Shown here piece after piece: positions 27,708-36,000 of a DNA stretch of 64,000 nt. The number at the start of each line of letters is the position of its first letter. Position 1 is the stretch's first letter. The translations under genes and the position numbers were made by a program. Under the pieces are notes generated by a model. That model made no database searches. It was not told the DNA's origin and was given only the letters and a program-made list of their open reading frames with translations. Origin of the DNA: an uncultured Adlercreutzia sp. (GTDB lineage Bacteria; Actinomycetota; Coriobacteriia; Coriobacteriales; Eggerthellaceae); the NCBI GenBank assembly GCA_910589165.1, contig CAJUSP010000012.1:1-64000 (forward strand), given 5' to 3'.

Positions 27708-27737
27708 CTATTATGGCGCGCGCCCGCGAAAGGTCAA
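27708..27737 (-). promoter_or_regulatory. Possible promoter of the exported protein gene
   Basis: Minus-strand TTGACC (27732-27737) and TAATAG (27708-27713) with an 18-base spacer, about 47 bases upstream of the ATG. Confidence 0.5.
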
Positions 27738-27760
27738 GGGAGAAACCCCAGGTGCTGCGT

Positions 27761-27839
27761 GGAATCATCCTCGGCATTGCGGCAAATCATCACGGGAGGA
27801 TGATGCCTCTTGACGCAAAGACAGCCCCCTCCGTATGAC
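27761..27839 (+). promoter_or_regulatory. Operator A plus promoter for WH2-torD2
   Basis: Inverted repeat GGAATCATCCTC (27761-27772) / GAGGATGATGCC (27796-27807) is followed 2 bases later by TTGACG (27810-27815), an 18-base spacer and TATGAC (27834-27839). A third half-site, AATCATC, lies at 27785. The right arm abuts the -35 box, as expected for an activator site. The same design occurs at 32840-32904. Confidence 0.65.
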
Positions 27840-27932
27840 CGCGCGCGCCCTCAGGTTCCTAGAATAGACGGCGAAGAGGATAGGAAGCGGTGCGATGGAG
27901 ACGCACCGCGAGACGAAAGAGAGGAAACCTGC

Positions 27933-28766
27933 ATGGCTTACCAGCATCAGGGTTCTGCGGGCGCCGAGGACACCCTCGAGCTGCTTGCTTTCGATGACGA
28001 GTTCGACCCGTTGGCGGTGGACGACTCGGAAATCGACCAGGAGTGGATGGACGACGAGAACCCCTACGACACCATCGACTACCCCACCATGCGCAACATG
28101 CCCGAGACGGTGCACCACGACCCGGTGTACTCGCCGGAGCGCCAGGGCAGCGTCACGGCGGCCCTGCGCGCGCTGCTCACGCGCAACCCCAACCGGCGCC
28201 CCGTGCTGCTGAGCATCATCGGCCTGTGCGAGGGCGGCTGCGCCTCCAGCGTCATTTCCGAGCGCGTGGAAGAGTGGCAGCGCGACAACTGGTCGGTGTA
28301 CGCCCCCATGACCTTCTGCCGCATGCTCGAGCGCGCCGGCGCCCTTACGCTGGAGATGCCCGAAACCACCGAGGAGCAGGAAGATGCCGAGGAAGGCGTG
28401 AGCTTCCTGGAGATTCGCGAGACGGTGGATCCGGTGTGGCGCTCCACCGACGAGGCCCTGGCCCTGCGCGAGGAATACCTGGCCGGAACCGCCTTCCGCA
28501 ACGCCGTCATCAACGCCGCCGAGGCCCGCTACGCCGAGGTGTACATCGCCGTCATGGAGGCGCTGGCCGCCCGTCCGCGCACGGTGACGGAGGTTCAGGA
28601 ACTCACCGACACCTTCGACATCACCAAGAGCCCGCGCCGCTTCGGCCAGCACTTCCTCGATGTGTTGGAGGATACCGATTGCGCCGCCTGGAGCGACAAG
28701 GCCTGGAACCTGACCGATTTGGGCGCCCAGATGCTCGCCGAGCTGAAGGCCGCAAAGGAGGCTTAA
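27933..28766 (+). CDS. Tandem winged-helix-like protein, locus 2
   Basis: 277 residues, the paralogue of the protein at 22179-22997. An acidic N-terminus is followed by two similar helical/wing units: one includes APMTFCRMLERAGALTLEM, the other RRFGQHFLDVLEDTDCAAW followed by DKAWNLTDLGAQMLAEL. Alignment by eye with the locus-1 protein is clear in both units (HHLHRAGALE / CRMLERAGAL; WRITDLGRAVLAE / WNLTDLGAQMLAE). GAGAGGAA precedes the ATG. It ends one base before the torD2 ATG, whose ribosome site lies inside it. Function unknown. Confidence 0.65.
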   Translation: MAYQHQGSAGAEDTLELLAFDDEFDPLAVDDSEIDQEWMDDENPYDTIDYPTMRNMPETVHHDPVYSPERQGSVTAALRALLTRNPNRRPVLLSIIGLCEGGCASSVISERVEEWQRDNWSVYAPMTFCRMLERAGALTLEMPETTEEQEDAEEGVSFLEIRETVDPVWRSTDEALALREEYLAGTAFRNAVINAAEARYAEVYIAVMEALAARPRTVTEVQELTDTFDITKSPRRFGQHFLDVLEDTDCAAWSDKAWNLTDLGAQMLAELKAAKEA

Positions 28767-28767
28767 G

Positions 28768-29460
28768 ATGACCGCCATGATTGAGACGACCGCCGCCGAG
28801 GACGTGAACCTCGTCGATCTGATGAACACCCGCGCGCGCAGCTACGGCATGCTGGGCCGCCTCTTCCGTGAGGAAATTGACCTGGCCACCCTGCGCGAGC
28901 TGCAGCAGATGCGCTTCCCGCAGGCCACGGGCAACGCCGCCGTGGATGAGGGCTACCACCAGCTGTACGACTACCTGAAGCGTGCCTGGGACGATTCCGT
29001 GACCGAGCTTGCCATCGACTACGTGAGCACCTTCATCGGCCACGGCGTGAACGGCTACTCGGCCGCCTACCCCTACGAGTCGGTGTACACCTCTGAGCGT
29101 CGCCTGCTCATGCAGGAGGCCCGCGCCGAGGTGCTTGCCACCCTGCGCGAGAACGAGCTGAAGCGCGGCAACTGGAACGAGGCCGAGGATCATATCGCCC
29201 TTGAGCTGGAGTTCATGCAGCGCATGGCCCTGCGCGCCGCCGAGGCCCTCGCCGACGATTCCGAGGACGAGGCCGTCGCCTACCTGCGCACCTCCTACGA
29301 TTTCCTGCAGAACCACCTGCTAAACTGGGTCCCCATGCTCGTGACCGACATGCGCATGCACGCCCGCACCCTGTTCTACCAGGGCCTGGGCCAGCTAACC
29401 TTGGGCACGCTTCAGGAAGACGAGGCGGTTCTCCGCGAACTGCTCGACTCCGTAGCCTGA
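28768..29460 (+). CDS. torD: TorD/DmsD-family molybdoenzyme chaperone, locus 2
   Basis: 230 residues, paralogous to the locus-1 chaperone: PYESVYTSERRLLMQEARAE and EDHIALELEFMQRM are shared motifs. The strong AAAGGAGG site overlaps the end of the WH2 gene. The presumed client is the dmsA2 product, although the dmsA2 gene lies 3.6 kb away across the opposing SF1-like operon. Confidence 0.92.
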   Translation: MTAMIETTAAEDVNLVDLMNTRARSYGMLGRLFREEIDLATLRELQQMRFPQATGNAAVDEGYHQLYDYLKRAWDDSVTELAIDYVSTFIGHGVNGYSAAYPYESVYTSERRLLMQEARAEVLATLRENELKRGNWNEAEDHIALELEFMQRMALRAAEALADDSEDEAVAYLRTSYDFLQNHLLNWVPMLVTDMRMHARTLFYQGLGQLTLGTLQEDEAVLRELLDSVA

Positions 29461-29463
29461 TGT

Positions 29464-29629
29464 TCCGTTCGCCCTGACGGGGCGAACGGACATGCCGACG
29501 CTGCGGCTCCGACAGGCACCTGCCTCTGCACTTCAGCGCTTTCCCTCACAGCCGAAGGCTGCTCGGCCGCGCTTCAGCACAGATGCAGGCACCTGTCGGA
29601 CCCTCGCTGACTCCCTTGGGCGAACCTGT
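29464..29629 (+). repeat. 137-bp dispersed element with leading hairpin, copy 1
   Basis: A hairpin (arms TCCGTTCGCCC and GGGCGAACGGA, loop TGACG, 29464-29490) is followed by a 137-bp unit (29493-29629) that recurs at 42359-42495 with about 11 differences by hand alignment. Inside the unit, TCCGACAGGCACCTGC and GCAGGCACCTGTCGGA are inverted copies matching at 14 of 16 positions. It lies directly after torD2. I see no gene in 29461-29860. Confidence 0.85.
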
Positions 29630-29737
29630 TTATTGAGCCTTCTTCTTTTCTCCCCTCCTTCGCGACCCCGCCCTCCCCCTTTCGGCGGGGTCGCCCCATT
29701 TTTGCCGCAGCAAGGCTGCCGCCTCACGCGTTCGCCT

Positions 29738-29765
29738 CGTAGGGAAAGGGCCATGCCCTTTCCGC
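29738..29765 (+). repeat. REP-like palindrome, copy 2 (compensated variant)
   Basis: Same 28-bp layout as the other copies, but one arm base and its partner are both changed (GGAAAGGGC / GCCCTTTCC), so the stem is preserved. Confidence 0.85.
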
Positions 29766-29809
29766 GCAAGGATGAAAGACTCCCCGTAAACAGAAGACTC
29801 CCAGATAAA

Positions 29810-29836
29810 CGAAAAGCCCCGTGACGGGGCTTTTCG
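29810..29836. terminator. Bidirectional hairpin terminator
   Basis: CGAAAAGCCCC and GGGGCTTTTCG form a perfect stem with a tiny loop, 24 bases beyond the stop of the minus-strand SF1-like gene. It also serves plus-strand transcripts from torD2. Confidence 0.85.
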
Positions 29837-29860
29837 CTTGGTGCAGGTTTCGGAAGGGGT

Positions 29861-31816
29861 TTAATCGATGCCCATGTCGGCGAGGAGGGCCTGGCCGCCG
29901 AGGGTGATGGGGGCGCAGGCGCCGGCTTCCTCGATGAAGCAGGTGGGGCGTACCACGGCCACGCGCTCGCCGTTTTCCATGCGCACGCGGGCCACCTGCA
30001 TCTTCGTGCGCTCGGCCAGCTCCAAATCGGCTTTGCTGAAGGTGGAGAACATCAGGTGCTCGCCGGCCTTGCCGACGCCGGCCATGAAGCGGCGGCGATC
30101 GGCATCCATAATGCGGGCGCGCTCCTCTTCGGTGGACACCACTTCGAAGGCGTCGCGGGCCGGCACGTAGCCGTCCACGCACCCGGCGGCGTACACGTTC
30201 GCGTAGGTGCAGCCGACCATCTGCTCGTAGGAGCTCACGCGCACGGCGTGGGGGTTCGCCTCGTGGGTGGGCGCGAACTGGGTGGCGCGCACCAGGGCGA
30301 AGAGCGTCGCGGCATCCTCGTCACCCACGATCTGGCGGGCGATGGCCTCGTATTCGCGCAGGCCCTCGGCGCCGACGGCTTTCAGCAGGGCGTGGCCGCG
30401 GCGGGTGCGGTTCTGCTCGATGAGCGCGAGCCCGGCCTCGTAGCGAGCGGCCAGGTTGCCGGCGCGCAGGAACGGCTCAGCCTCGCCCGCGGCCACGGCG
30501 CGGCTCGCCTCGGCCAGGGCCTCAAGCGGCGTGGCCCCCTGGGCGTCGCACCAGTCGAGCAGGGGCTTCCAGCCGTCGCTCAGGCACAGGTAGTTGCCGT
30601 AGCCCACCCAGGTGCGCCACGCGGCCACATCCTCCGGGTCGGCCAGCAGGTTCAGCGCCGTGTAAGCCATAAGCGCCTGGGCGCGCTTCTCGTCGCGCGG
30701 GTCGCCGGCAAGGCGCTCGAAGCCCAGGGAAGACACGGCGAAGCCGCGCTTGGCGAGCATCTGGCCGAAGGCGTGGGCCCACTGCTTGTTCGGCACCACC
30801 AGGCAGGTGTCGGCCTGGGCGGCCTCGGGGTTCTCCTGGTCGAGCGCGAACAGGTAGCGGGTCAGGCCGTTGAACTCCTCGTTCGGCGTGTTCCACTTCA
30901 CCGTGGCGATGTCGCGAATGGTGCCCTCGCGCTCGTCGGCGCAGATCGCGTCGGCGTCGCCTACGGCGGCCAGGGCATCGCAGAAGGCGGTAATGTTCGG
31001 GTTGCCGAAGGCGGTCTGAAGGGTGAAGACGGCAACGTCGCGGCGCAGAGCGTCGAAATCAGCGAAGCCGGCGATGGCAGGGTAGGGGGTGGCCACGGCC
31101 ACGGCCTCATCGGGGTTGCCGGCCACGATGAGCTGGTCGCGGGCGAGCAGGCACAGGCAGGTCTGCTGGGCGCCCGAGTTGTTCTGGAAGTCGTCGGCGA
31201 GCACGCAGGCGAAGCGCTTGCGGGCGCCGGTGCCGGCCTCGCTTTGCAGGTACTGGGCGCACAGGTAGGCCACCTCGGCCTCGAGCATGGCGTTCTCGGC
31301 GGTGAGCAGGCGATGGGCCAGATCCAGCGCGTCCTTCTCGTCGCCGGGCACCACCCAAGCCTCCTCGGCCGCGCCGGCGCTCCATTCCTTCTGGAACTTG
31401 CGCAGCACGCCGCGCAGGCGGCGCAGCGGCTGGCCCAAGGTCTTCATATCCTCGAGGAAGATGTTGTACTCGAAGGGGGCCAGCACGCGGGGCGTACGGC
31501 CCGTGTGGGCGCGGGCCTCGGGCGTGGCCAGCACGTCCAGGCAAACGTCCTGGGCGCAGGCCACGTTTGTGCGGGCGGCCACGTCCTCTACGTCTTCCAC
31601 GCCGGCGGCGGCCAGGGCGTCCACGAGTCGGCGGCGCGCCACGCGGGCGGCCTCGGCGGTGGAGGTGGCCAGCAGCACGTCCTCGGGGGCGGTACCGGCG
31701 GCGATAGCGGCGGCGGCGCGGCGCACGAGAGCCTCGGTCTTGCCGGAGCGCACCGGGCCGGCCACCTTCGCCACGCGGCCTTCGAAGGCGGCGATGTCGT
31801 TCACAAGGTCAGTCAT
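29861..31816 (-). CDS. UvrD-like SF1 ATPase family protein, locus 2
   Basis: 651 residues. Walker A GPVRSGKT (20-27) is canonical, Walker-B-like LADDFQNNSG follows near residue 205, and the position of the UvrD GDxDQSIY motif reads AGNPDEAVAVATPYPA. The family signature LAPFEYNIFLEDMK is present. The C-terminal region EEERARIMDADRRRFMAGVG...LMFSTFS corresponds to UvrD motif VI but has lost the TRAR arginines. The whole protein resembles the one at 19551-21458, and its second half resembles 11749-12768. It is downstream of, and coupled to, the 316-residue gene (10-base gap with GGAGG). Genuine helicase activity is doubtful; ATP binding is plausible. Confidence 0.77.
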   Translation of the reverse strand: MTDLVNDIAAFEGRVAKVAGPVRSGKTEALVRRAAAAIAAGTAPEDVLLATSTAEAARVARRRLVDALAAAGVEDVEDVAARTNVACAQDVCLDVLATPEARAHTGRTPRVLAPFEYNIFLEDMKTLGQPLRRLRGVLRKFQKEWSAGAAEEAWVVPGDEKDALDLAHRLLTAENAMLEAEVAYLCAQYLQSEAGTGARKRFACVLADDFQNNSGAQQTCLCLLARDQLIVAGNPDEAVAVATPYPAIAGFADFDALRRDVAVFTLQTAFGNPNITAFCDALAAVGDADAICADEREGTIRDIATVKWNTPNEEFNGLTRYLFALDQENPEAAQADTCLVVPNKQWAHAFGQMLAKRGFAVSSLGFERLAGDPRDEKRAQALMAYTALNLLADPEDVAAWRTWVGYGNYLCLSDGWKPLLDWCDAQGATPLEALAEASRAVAAGEAEPFLRAGNLAARYEAGLALIEQNRTRRGHALLKAVGAEGLREYEAIARQIVGDEDAATLFALVRATQFAPTHEANPHAVRVSSYEQMVGCTYANVYAAGCVDGYVPARDAFEVVSTEEERARIMDADRRRFMAGVGKAGEHLMFSTFSKADLELAERTKMQVARVRMENGERVAVVRPTCFIEEAGACAPITLGGQALLADMGID

Positions 31817-31826
31817 GGGGCCCTCC

Positions 31827-32777
31827 TTAGGCGAGCACGCCGGTTGTGGCGTCGAAGTCGCGGGTGGCACCGTCGGCGTAGTGCACGGTCCACTGGTTGA
31901 AGGTGAGGGGGAAGTCGGCCTCGGGCAGCGCGTACTTCTTCTGAATGTCCTCGCCCAAATGGGCTTCTTCGGCGATACGCTCGGCGATGATCTCCTCGGC
32001 GGTCTTCTCGATCTCACCGCGCTCGGCGGCTTCCAGATCCTCGCGGATGCGGGCCTGCACTACCAAATCAGACGCCTCCTCGGCGGCCAGGGCCGCCTCT
32101 TCGGCCTCGGCCACCAGGGTGGGGGAGGCCATGAAGGAGTCGGCGGCGGCAGCCTCGGCAGCGGCCTCGGCGGCAGCCTTCTCGGCCGCAGCAGCGCGAG
32201 CAGCTTCCTCTTCGGCCACCTTGCGGGCCGCGAGCGCCGCCATGCCGGCCTCGTGCTGGGCCGCGTAAGACGCCTCCGACGGCATGCTCACCATAACGAC
32301 GTCCTCGCCGAGGCGCCCCTCGTTCAGCGCCGTGCGCACACGGCTGACCCAGATGCTGTCAGCCGGATCGATGCCGCAGGTGGAATCAAGCCGCAGCCGC
32401 ACGCGCAGCCGGCCGCCCTGCAGCTCCACCTCGAGCCAGCGGAAGTTCAGCTCGTCGCGATTTTCCTCGCGCTGGCGGCGGTTGAAGATCTTCATCTGGT
32501 TTTCCACCGCGTGCACCTGGTTCAGCAGCCAGTGCTCGATGTAGTCGCTCCACAGCGCATCGGCACCCTCCACGGAGGAATCCAGGTACTCGCGGGCCCC
32601 CATGCGCACCATCATGCGCATGACGTTCTCGGTGTCGTCGCCTTCTCCGGCGTGGGTGCGAATGACCGGCGTTCCCAAGTAAGAGTAGCAGCGATCGATC
32701 TCAAGGCGCAGATCGTGGTTTACCAGTCGTTCGTCCAAATCGAGCAAAAGCGATACGGAAGGATGGGGCTTTGCCAT
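31827..32777 (-). CDS. Hypothetical coiled-coil protein coupled to the SF1-like gene
   Basis: 316 residues, cytoplasmic. The N-terminal 165 residues look globular (PSVSLLLDLDERLVNHDLRL, FRWLEVELQGGRLRVRLRL). Residues about 180-260 are an Ala/Glu-rich helical stretch likely to form a coiled coil, and the C-terminus is a short beta-like tail (LTFNQWTVHYADGATRDF). I recognise no family. AAAGGAG precedes the ATG at 32777. It is divergent from dmsA2 and first in the operon with the SF1-like ATPase, so it may be that protein's partner in locus 2; locus 1 has no visible counterpart. Confidence 0.6.
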   Translation of the reverse strand: MAKPHPSVSLLLDLDERLVNHDLRLEIDRCYSYLGTPVIRTHAGEGDDTENVMRMMVRMGAREYLDSSVEGADALWSDYIEHWLLNQVHAVENQMKIFNRRQREENRDELNFRWLEVELQGGRLRVRLRLDSTCGIDPADSIWVSRVRTALNEGRLGEDVVMVSMPSEASYAAQHEAGMAALAARKVAEEEAARAAAAEKAAAEAAAEAAAADSFMASPTLVAEAEEAALAAEEASDLVVQARIREDLEAAERGEIEKTAEEIIAERIAEEAHLGEDIQKKYALPEADFPLTFNQWTVHYADGATRDFDATTGVLA

Positions 32778-32839
32778 CACGGTCTCCTTTCGGTTCCTAT
32801 CCTCTTCGCCAACCAGTATAGAAGGGGGTCTAGCAGGGA

Positions 32840-32904
32840 AATCATCCCGTCAAGATGAGCGCTGGGATGATTGCTTGGCCCCTAAATCCCCCTGCTCTTA
32901 TGAT
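32840..32904 (+). promoter_or_regulatory. Operator B plus promoter for dmsA2
   Basis: AATCATCCC (32840-32848) and GGGATGATT (32864-32872) form a perfect inverted repeat. It is followed by TTGGCC (32875-32880), an 18-base spacer and TATGAT (32899-32904). The half-sites match operator A, but are 10 bases (one helical turn) closer together. It lies between divergent dmsA2 and the SF1-partner gene and may serve both. Confidence 0.62.
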
Positions 32905-32944
32905 TGCGAATTCCAACAGCCCCGTAACATTTCCCACCGTTGGG

Positions 32945-33044
32945 CAACAAAACATCGGCAGCTGCCCGACAGCGCGGGAGAGCCTCCCACCCCCTCCAGT
33001 TCGGGAAGGCCGCCCCGCCGTCGGAAGCTTCCGGTGTTTTGTTG
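32945..33044 (+). promoter_or_regulatory. Structured 5' leader of dmsA2
   Basis: CAACAAAACATCGG (32945-32958) pairs with CCGGTGTTTTGTTG (33031-33044) at 13 of 14 positions, closing a GC-rich domain of about 72 bases with internal short stems (for example GGGA/TCCC at about 32976-32988). It ends 33 bases before the ATG. A cofactor-sensing leader is possible, but no known riboswitch consensus was confirmed. Confidence 0.5.
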
Positions 33045-33077
33045 AAAGCAAACTACCTTTAGAGAGAGGAGGGACCC

Positions 33078-36000
33078 ATGGCTAAACTTTCACTGACTCG
33101 TCGCAGCTTCCTGAAGGCCGCTGCCGTCACGGGCGCCGCGAGTACGCTGAGCTTTGCCGCGGCACCGTCTGCGGCGCTGGCCGAGGGCGTCGACGAATCA
33201 GCTGGTGAGGTCAAGCGCATCCGTTCCTGCTGCCGTGCATGCGGCAAGTGCGAATGTGGTGTGTGGGTCACCGTGCAGGACAACAAGGTCATCAAGGTTG
33301 AAGGTGACGAGTCCAACGCACACAGCCGCGGACACTGCTGCGCCAAGTCGCAGTCGTCGATGCTGGCGCTGTACCATCCCGATCGCCTGCGCTATGTTAT
33401 GAAGCGCACCAACCCCAAGGGCGAGGACGATCCGGGCTGGGTTCGCGTCGACTTCGCGACCGCCATGGATGAGATCGGTGCCAAGTACAACGAGATCATC
33501 GACAAGTACGAGGGCAAGGCCATCTTCTCGATGGGCGGCACCTCGCGCGTGTGGGCCCAGCCGCCCTACGGCACCCTGAAGTCCGTGTTCGGCACCCACA
33601 ACTTCCATTCCGCCTACGAGATCTGCAAGGGCCCGCGCCACTTCGGCGGCGTTCTCACCGACGAGAAGGGCTCGCCCTGGATGGAGGTGGAGCAGGGCCC
33701 CATCGTGTACGTGCAGTGGGGTACCGCTTCCGAGTACTCGAACTACGACTCCACCAACCGTACCGTCGTGGACTGCTCGCAGCGCGCCTACAAGCACATC
33801 CTCGTCGACCCCCGCATGAGCCCGCTGGGCAAGGAGGCCGACCTGTGGCTGCCCATCCGCGTCGGCACCGACCTGTGCCTGTCGCTGGGCTGGCTGAAGT
33901 GGATCGTGGACAACGACGCCTACGACAAGAACTTCGTGAAGCGCTGGTCCAACGGCCCGTTCCTGTACAACCCCGAGGCTGACGGCAAGACCTACAAGGG
34001 CTACTTCCTCGAGATGAACGGCGGCATCCAGATGACGAGCCGCCTCATCACCGAGGCCGACCTCGACCGCGAGTGGGTTTCCCAGTTCTGGGAGCCGGCG
34101 CCGGCCGAGTACAGCTACCGTCGCTTCATCTGCTGGGACGCCGCGAACGAGAAGCCGACCTACTGGGACGCCGAGGCCTGCCAGTGGGAGGGCGAGAAGC
34201 ACAAGATCCCGACCACTGGTACCTGGATCGAGCACCCCTACAAGCCCATCATCGCCGATGCCTGGCTGCCCGACCCCTCGAAGTTCGCCGATCCGTCCGA
34301 CCCGGCCTACGACGCCTACTGGACGGGCGAGGGCAACGAGCGTGGCGCCAAGTCGAACCCGAAGGGCCTGCCGAAGGACCCGGAGCTTTGGCCCGACGGC
34401 GTTCAGGTGAAGCTTGCCAACGGCAAGATGATCGAGGCCAAGTCGGTGTGGCAGGAGTGGGAGCACAACCTGGAGGAGTACACGCTCGACTACGTGTCCC
34501 AGGTGACCGAGGTGCCGGCCGACAAGATTGAAGAGGCCGTCCGCATCTACACCACCCGCCTGAACCCGCTTCACGGCAACGGCGGCATCCACTACCAGCT
34601 GGCTCCCGACCAGACCGGCCACGCCGTGCAGAACACCCGCGCCCTGCAGCTCATCGCCTGTCTCACCGGCAACTCCGACGAGCCCGCCGGCAACCGCGGC
34701 TCCTCCAAGGCTCAGGTCGACGGCTGCTGCGGCCGCGCCAACATGCTCGTGACCGACCATGAGCCGGTCGACTGGGGCATCCGCGAGGGCATCGGCTCCA
34801 TGGAGCTCGGCGACACCCCGCGCGACCTGTCTATCGAGGATCAGATTCCGCTGATCCAGAATTTCGTGCAGTACCTGCAGAACGAGAACTCCCCGCTCAT
34901 GGAGCGCTACGGCAACCACATCCCCACCGATGAGGAAGCCCGCATCATCGCCATGCGCAAGGGCGGCGACTACAAGAGCTCTCGCTCCTACCCGGGTCTG
35001 AAGACCCCGTTCGAGGCCAACGCCGACCAGATTTCCGCCGAGCGCTTCCCGCTGCTGCGCTTCTGGAACTCCTGGACCGATGCGTCTTCCATCTGGGACG
35101 CCATCCGCGAGATCGACTCCCCCTACAAGCTGCACGGCGGCATCTGCATGTCCGGCGACTTCATGAACCAGTCGAACCTGCTCGAGGCCTGGGACGCGCT
35201 GACCCAGCTCGACTTCTGGGTCGACATCAACCTGTGGTCGTGCCCGAACAACGGCTGCGCCGACTACGTGTTCCCCTGCACCCACTGGCTGGAGACCAAC
35301 ACCGGCCGCGTGTCCCAGGGCGCCGGCGGCATCTTCGGTGCCGGCCAGCGCTGCGTGGAGCCCATCGGCGATGTCGTGTTCGACCCGACCTTCGTGGTGT
35401 GCCTGCACAAGTCCATGGGCGTGCCGTTCAACGACCGCGACCCCGAATACGACGAGTGGCTGAACCTCGACTACCATGACTTCATCCAGTCCGGCGGTAC
35501 CGTGGGCTACGAGGAGCAGGAGTACCGCGTGCTCAAGGACGCCACCGACTGGTGGAAGACCGAGGAGTTCCCCGAGGGTCCCGACTTCCCGCAGTACGCT
35601 GCGAAGTTCCAGGAAGAGGGCTGGTTCGACTGCCGCAAGTGGCACCCCGAGCGCTGGGGCACCTATCGCCGCTGGGAGATGGGCTACCGTCGCCAGCAGG
35701 CCGGCTACAACCTGTACGCCGCCGTGGACGAGAAGTGCGCCTTCGGCACCCCCACCGGCAAGGTGGAAATCTGGTCGACCATCTGCGAGTCCTACATTGG
35801 CGACGAGGTGACCGAGTCCTACGTGATGGAGACCCCGGGCACGACGGTGAAGGTGGGCGACAAGACCCCGTACTTCGCCGAGGTGTGCTCGCCGGATCGC
35901 GCCGCCTACGCCGGCGACATCCCGGACATCGACAAGTTCCCGCACTGGTTCGAGCCGAAGAACTCCCGTGTGCAGGCACCCGAGCTCTACGACGCCGCCC

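Noticed and set aside
29493..29629. The 137-bp unit as a tRNA or a coding gene
   Set aside because: No tRNA cloverleaf or conserved T-loop, and frames through it are not conserved between the two copies.
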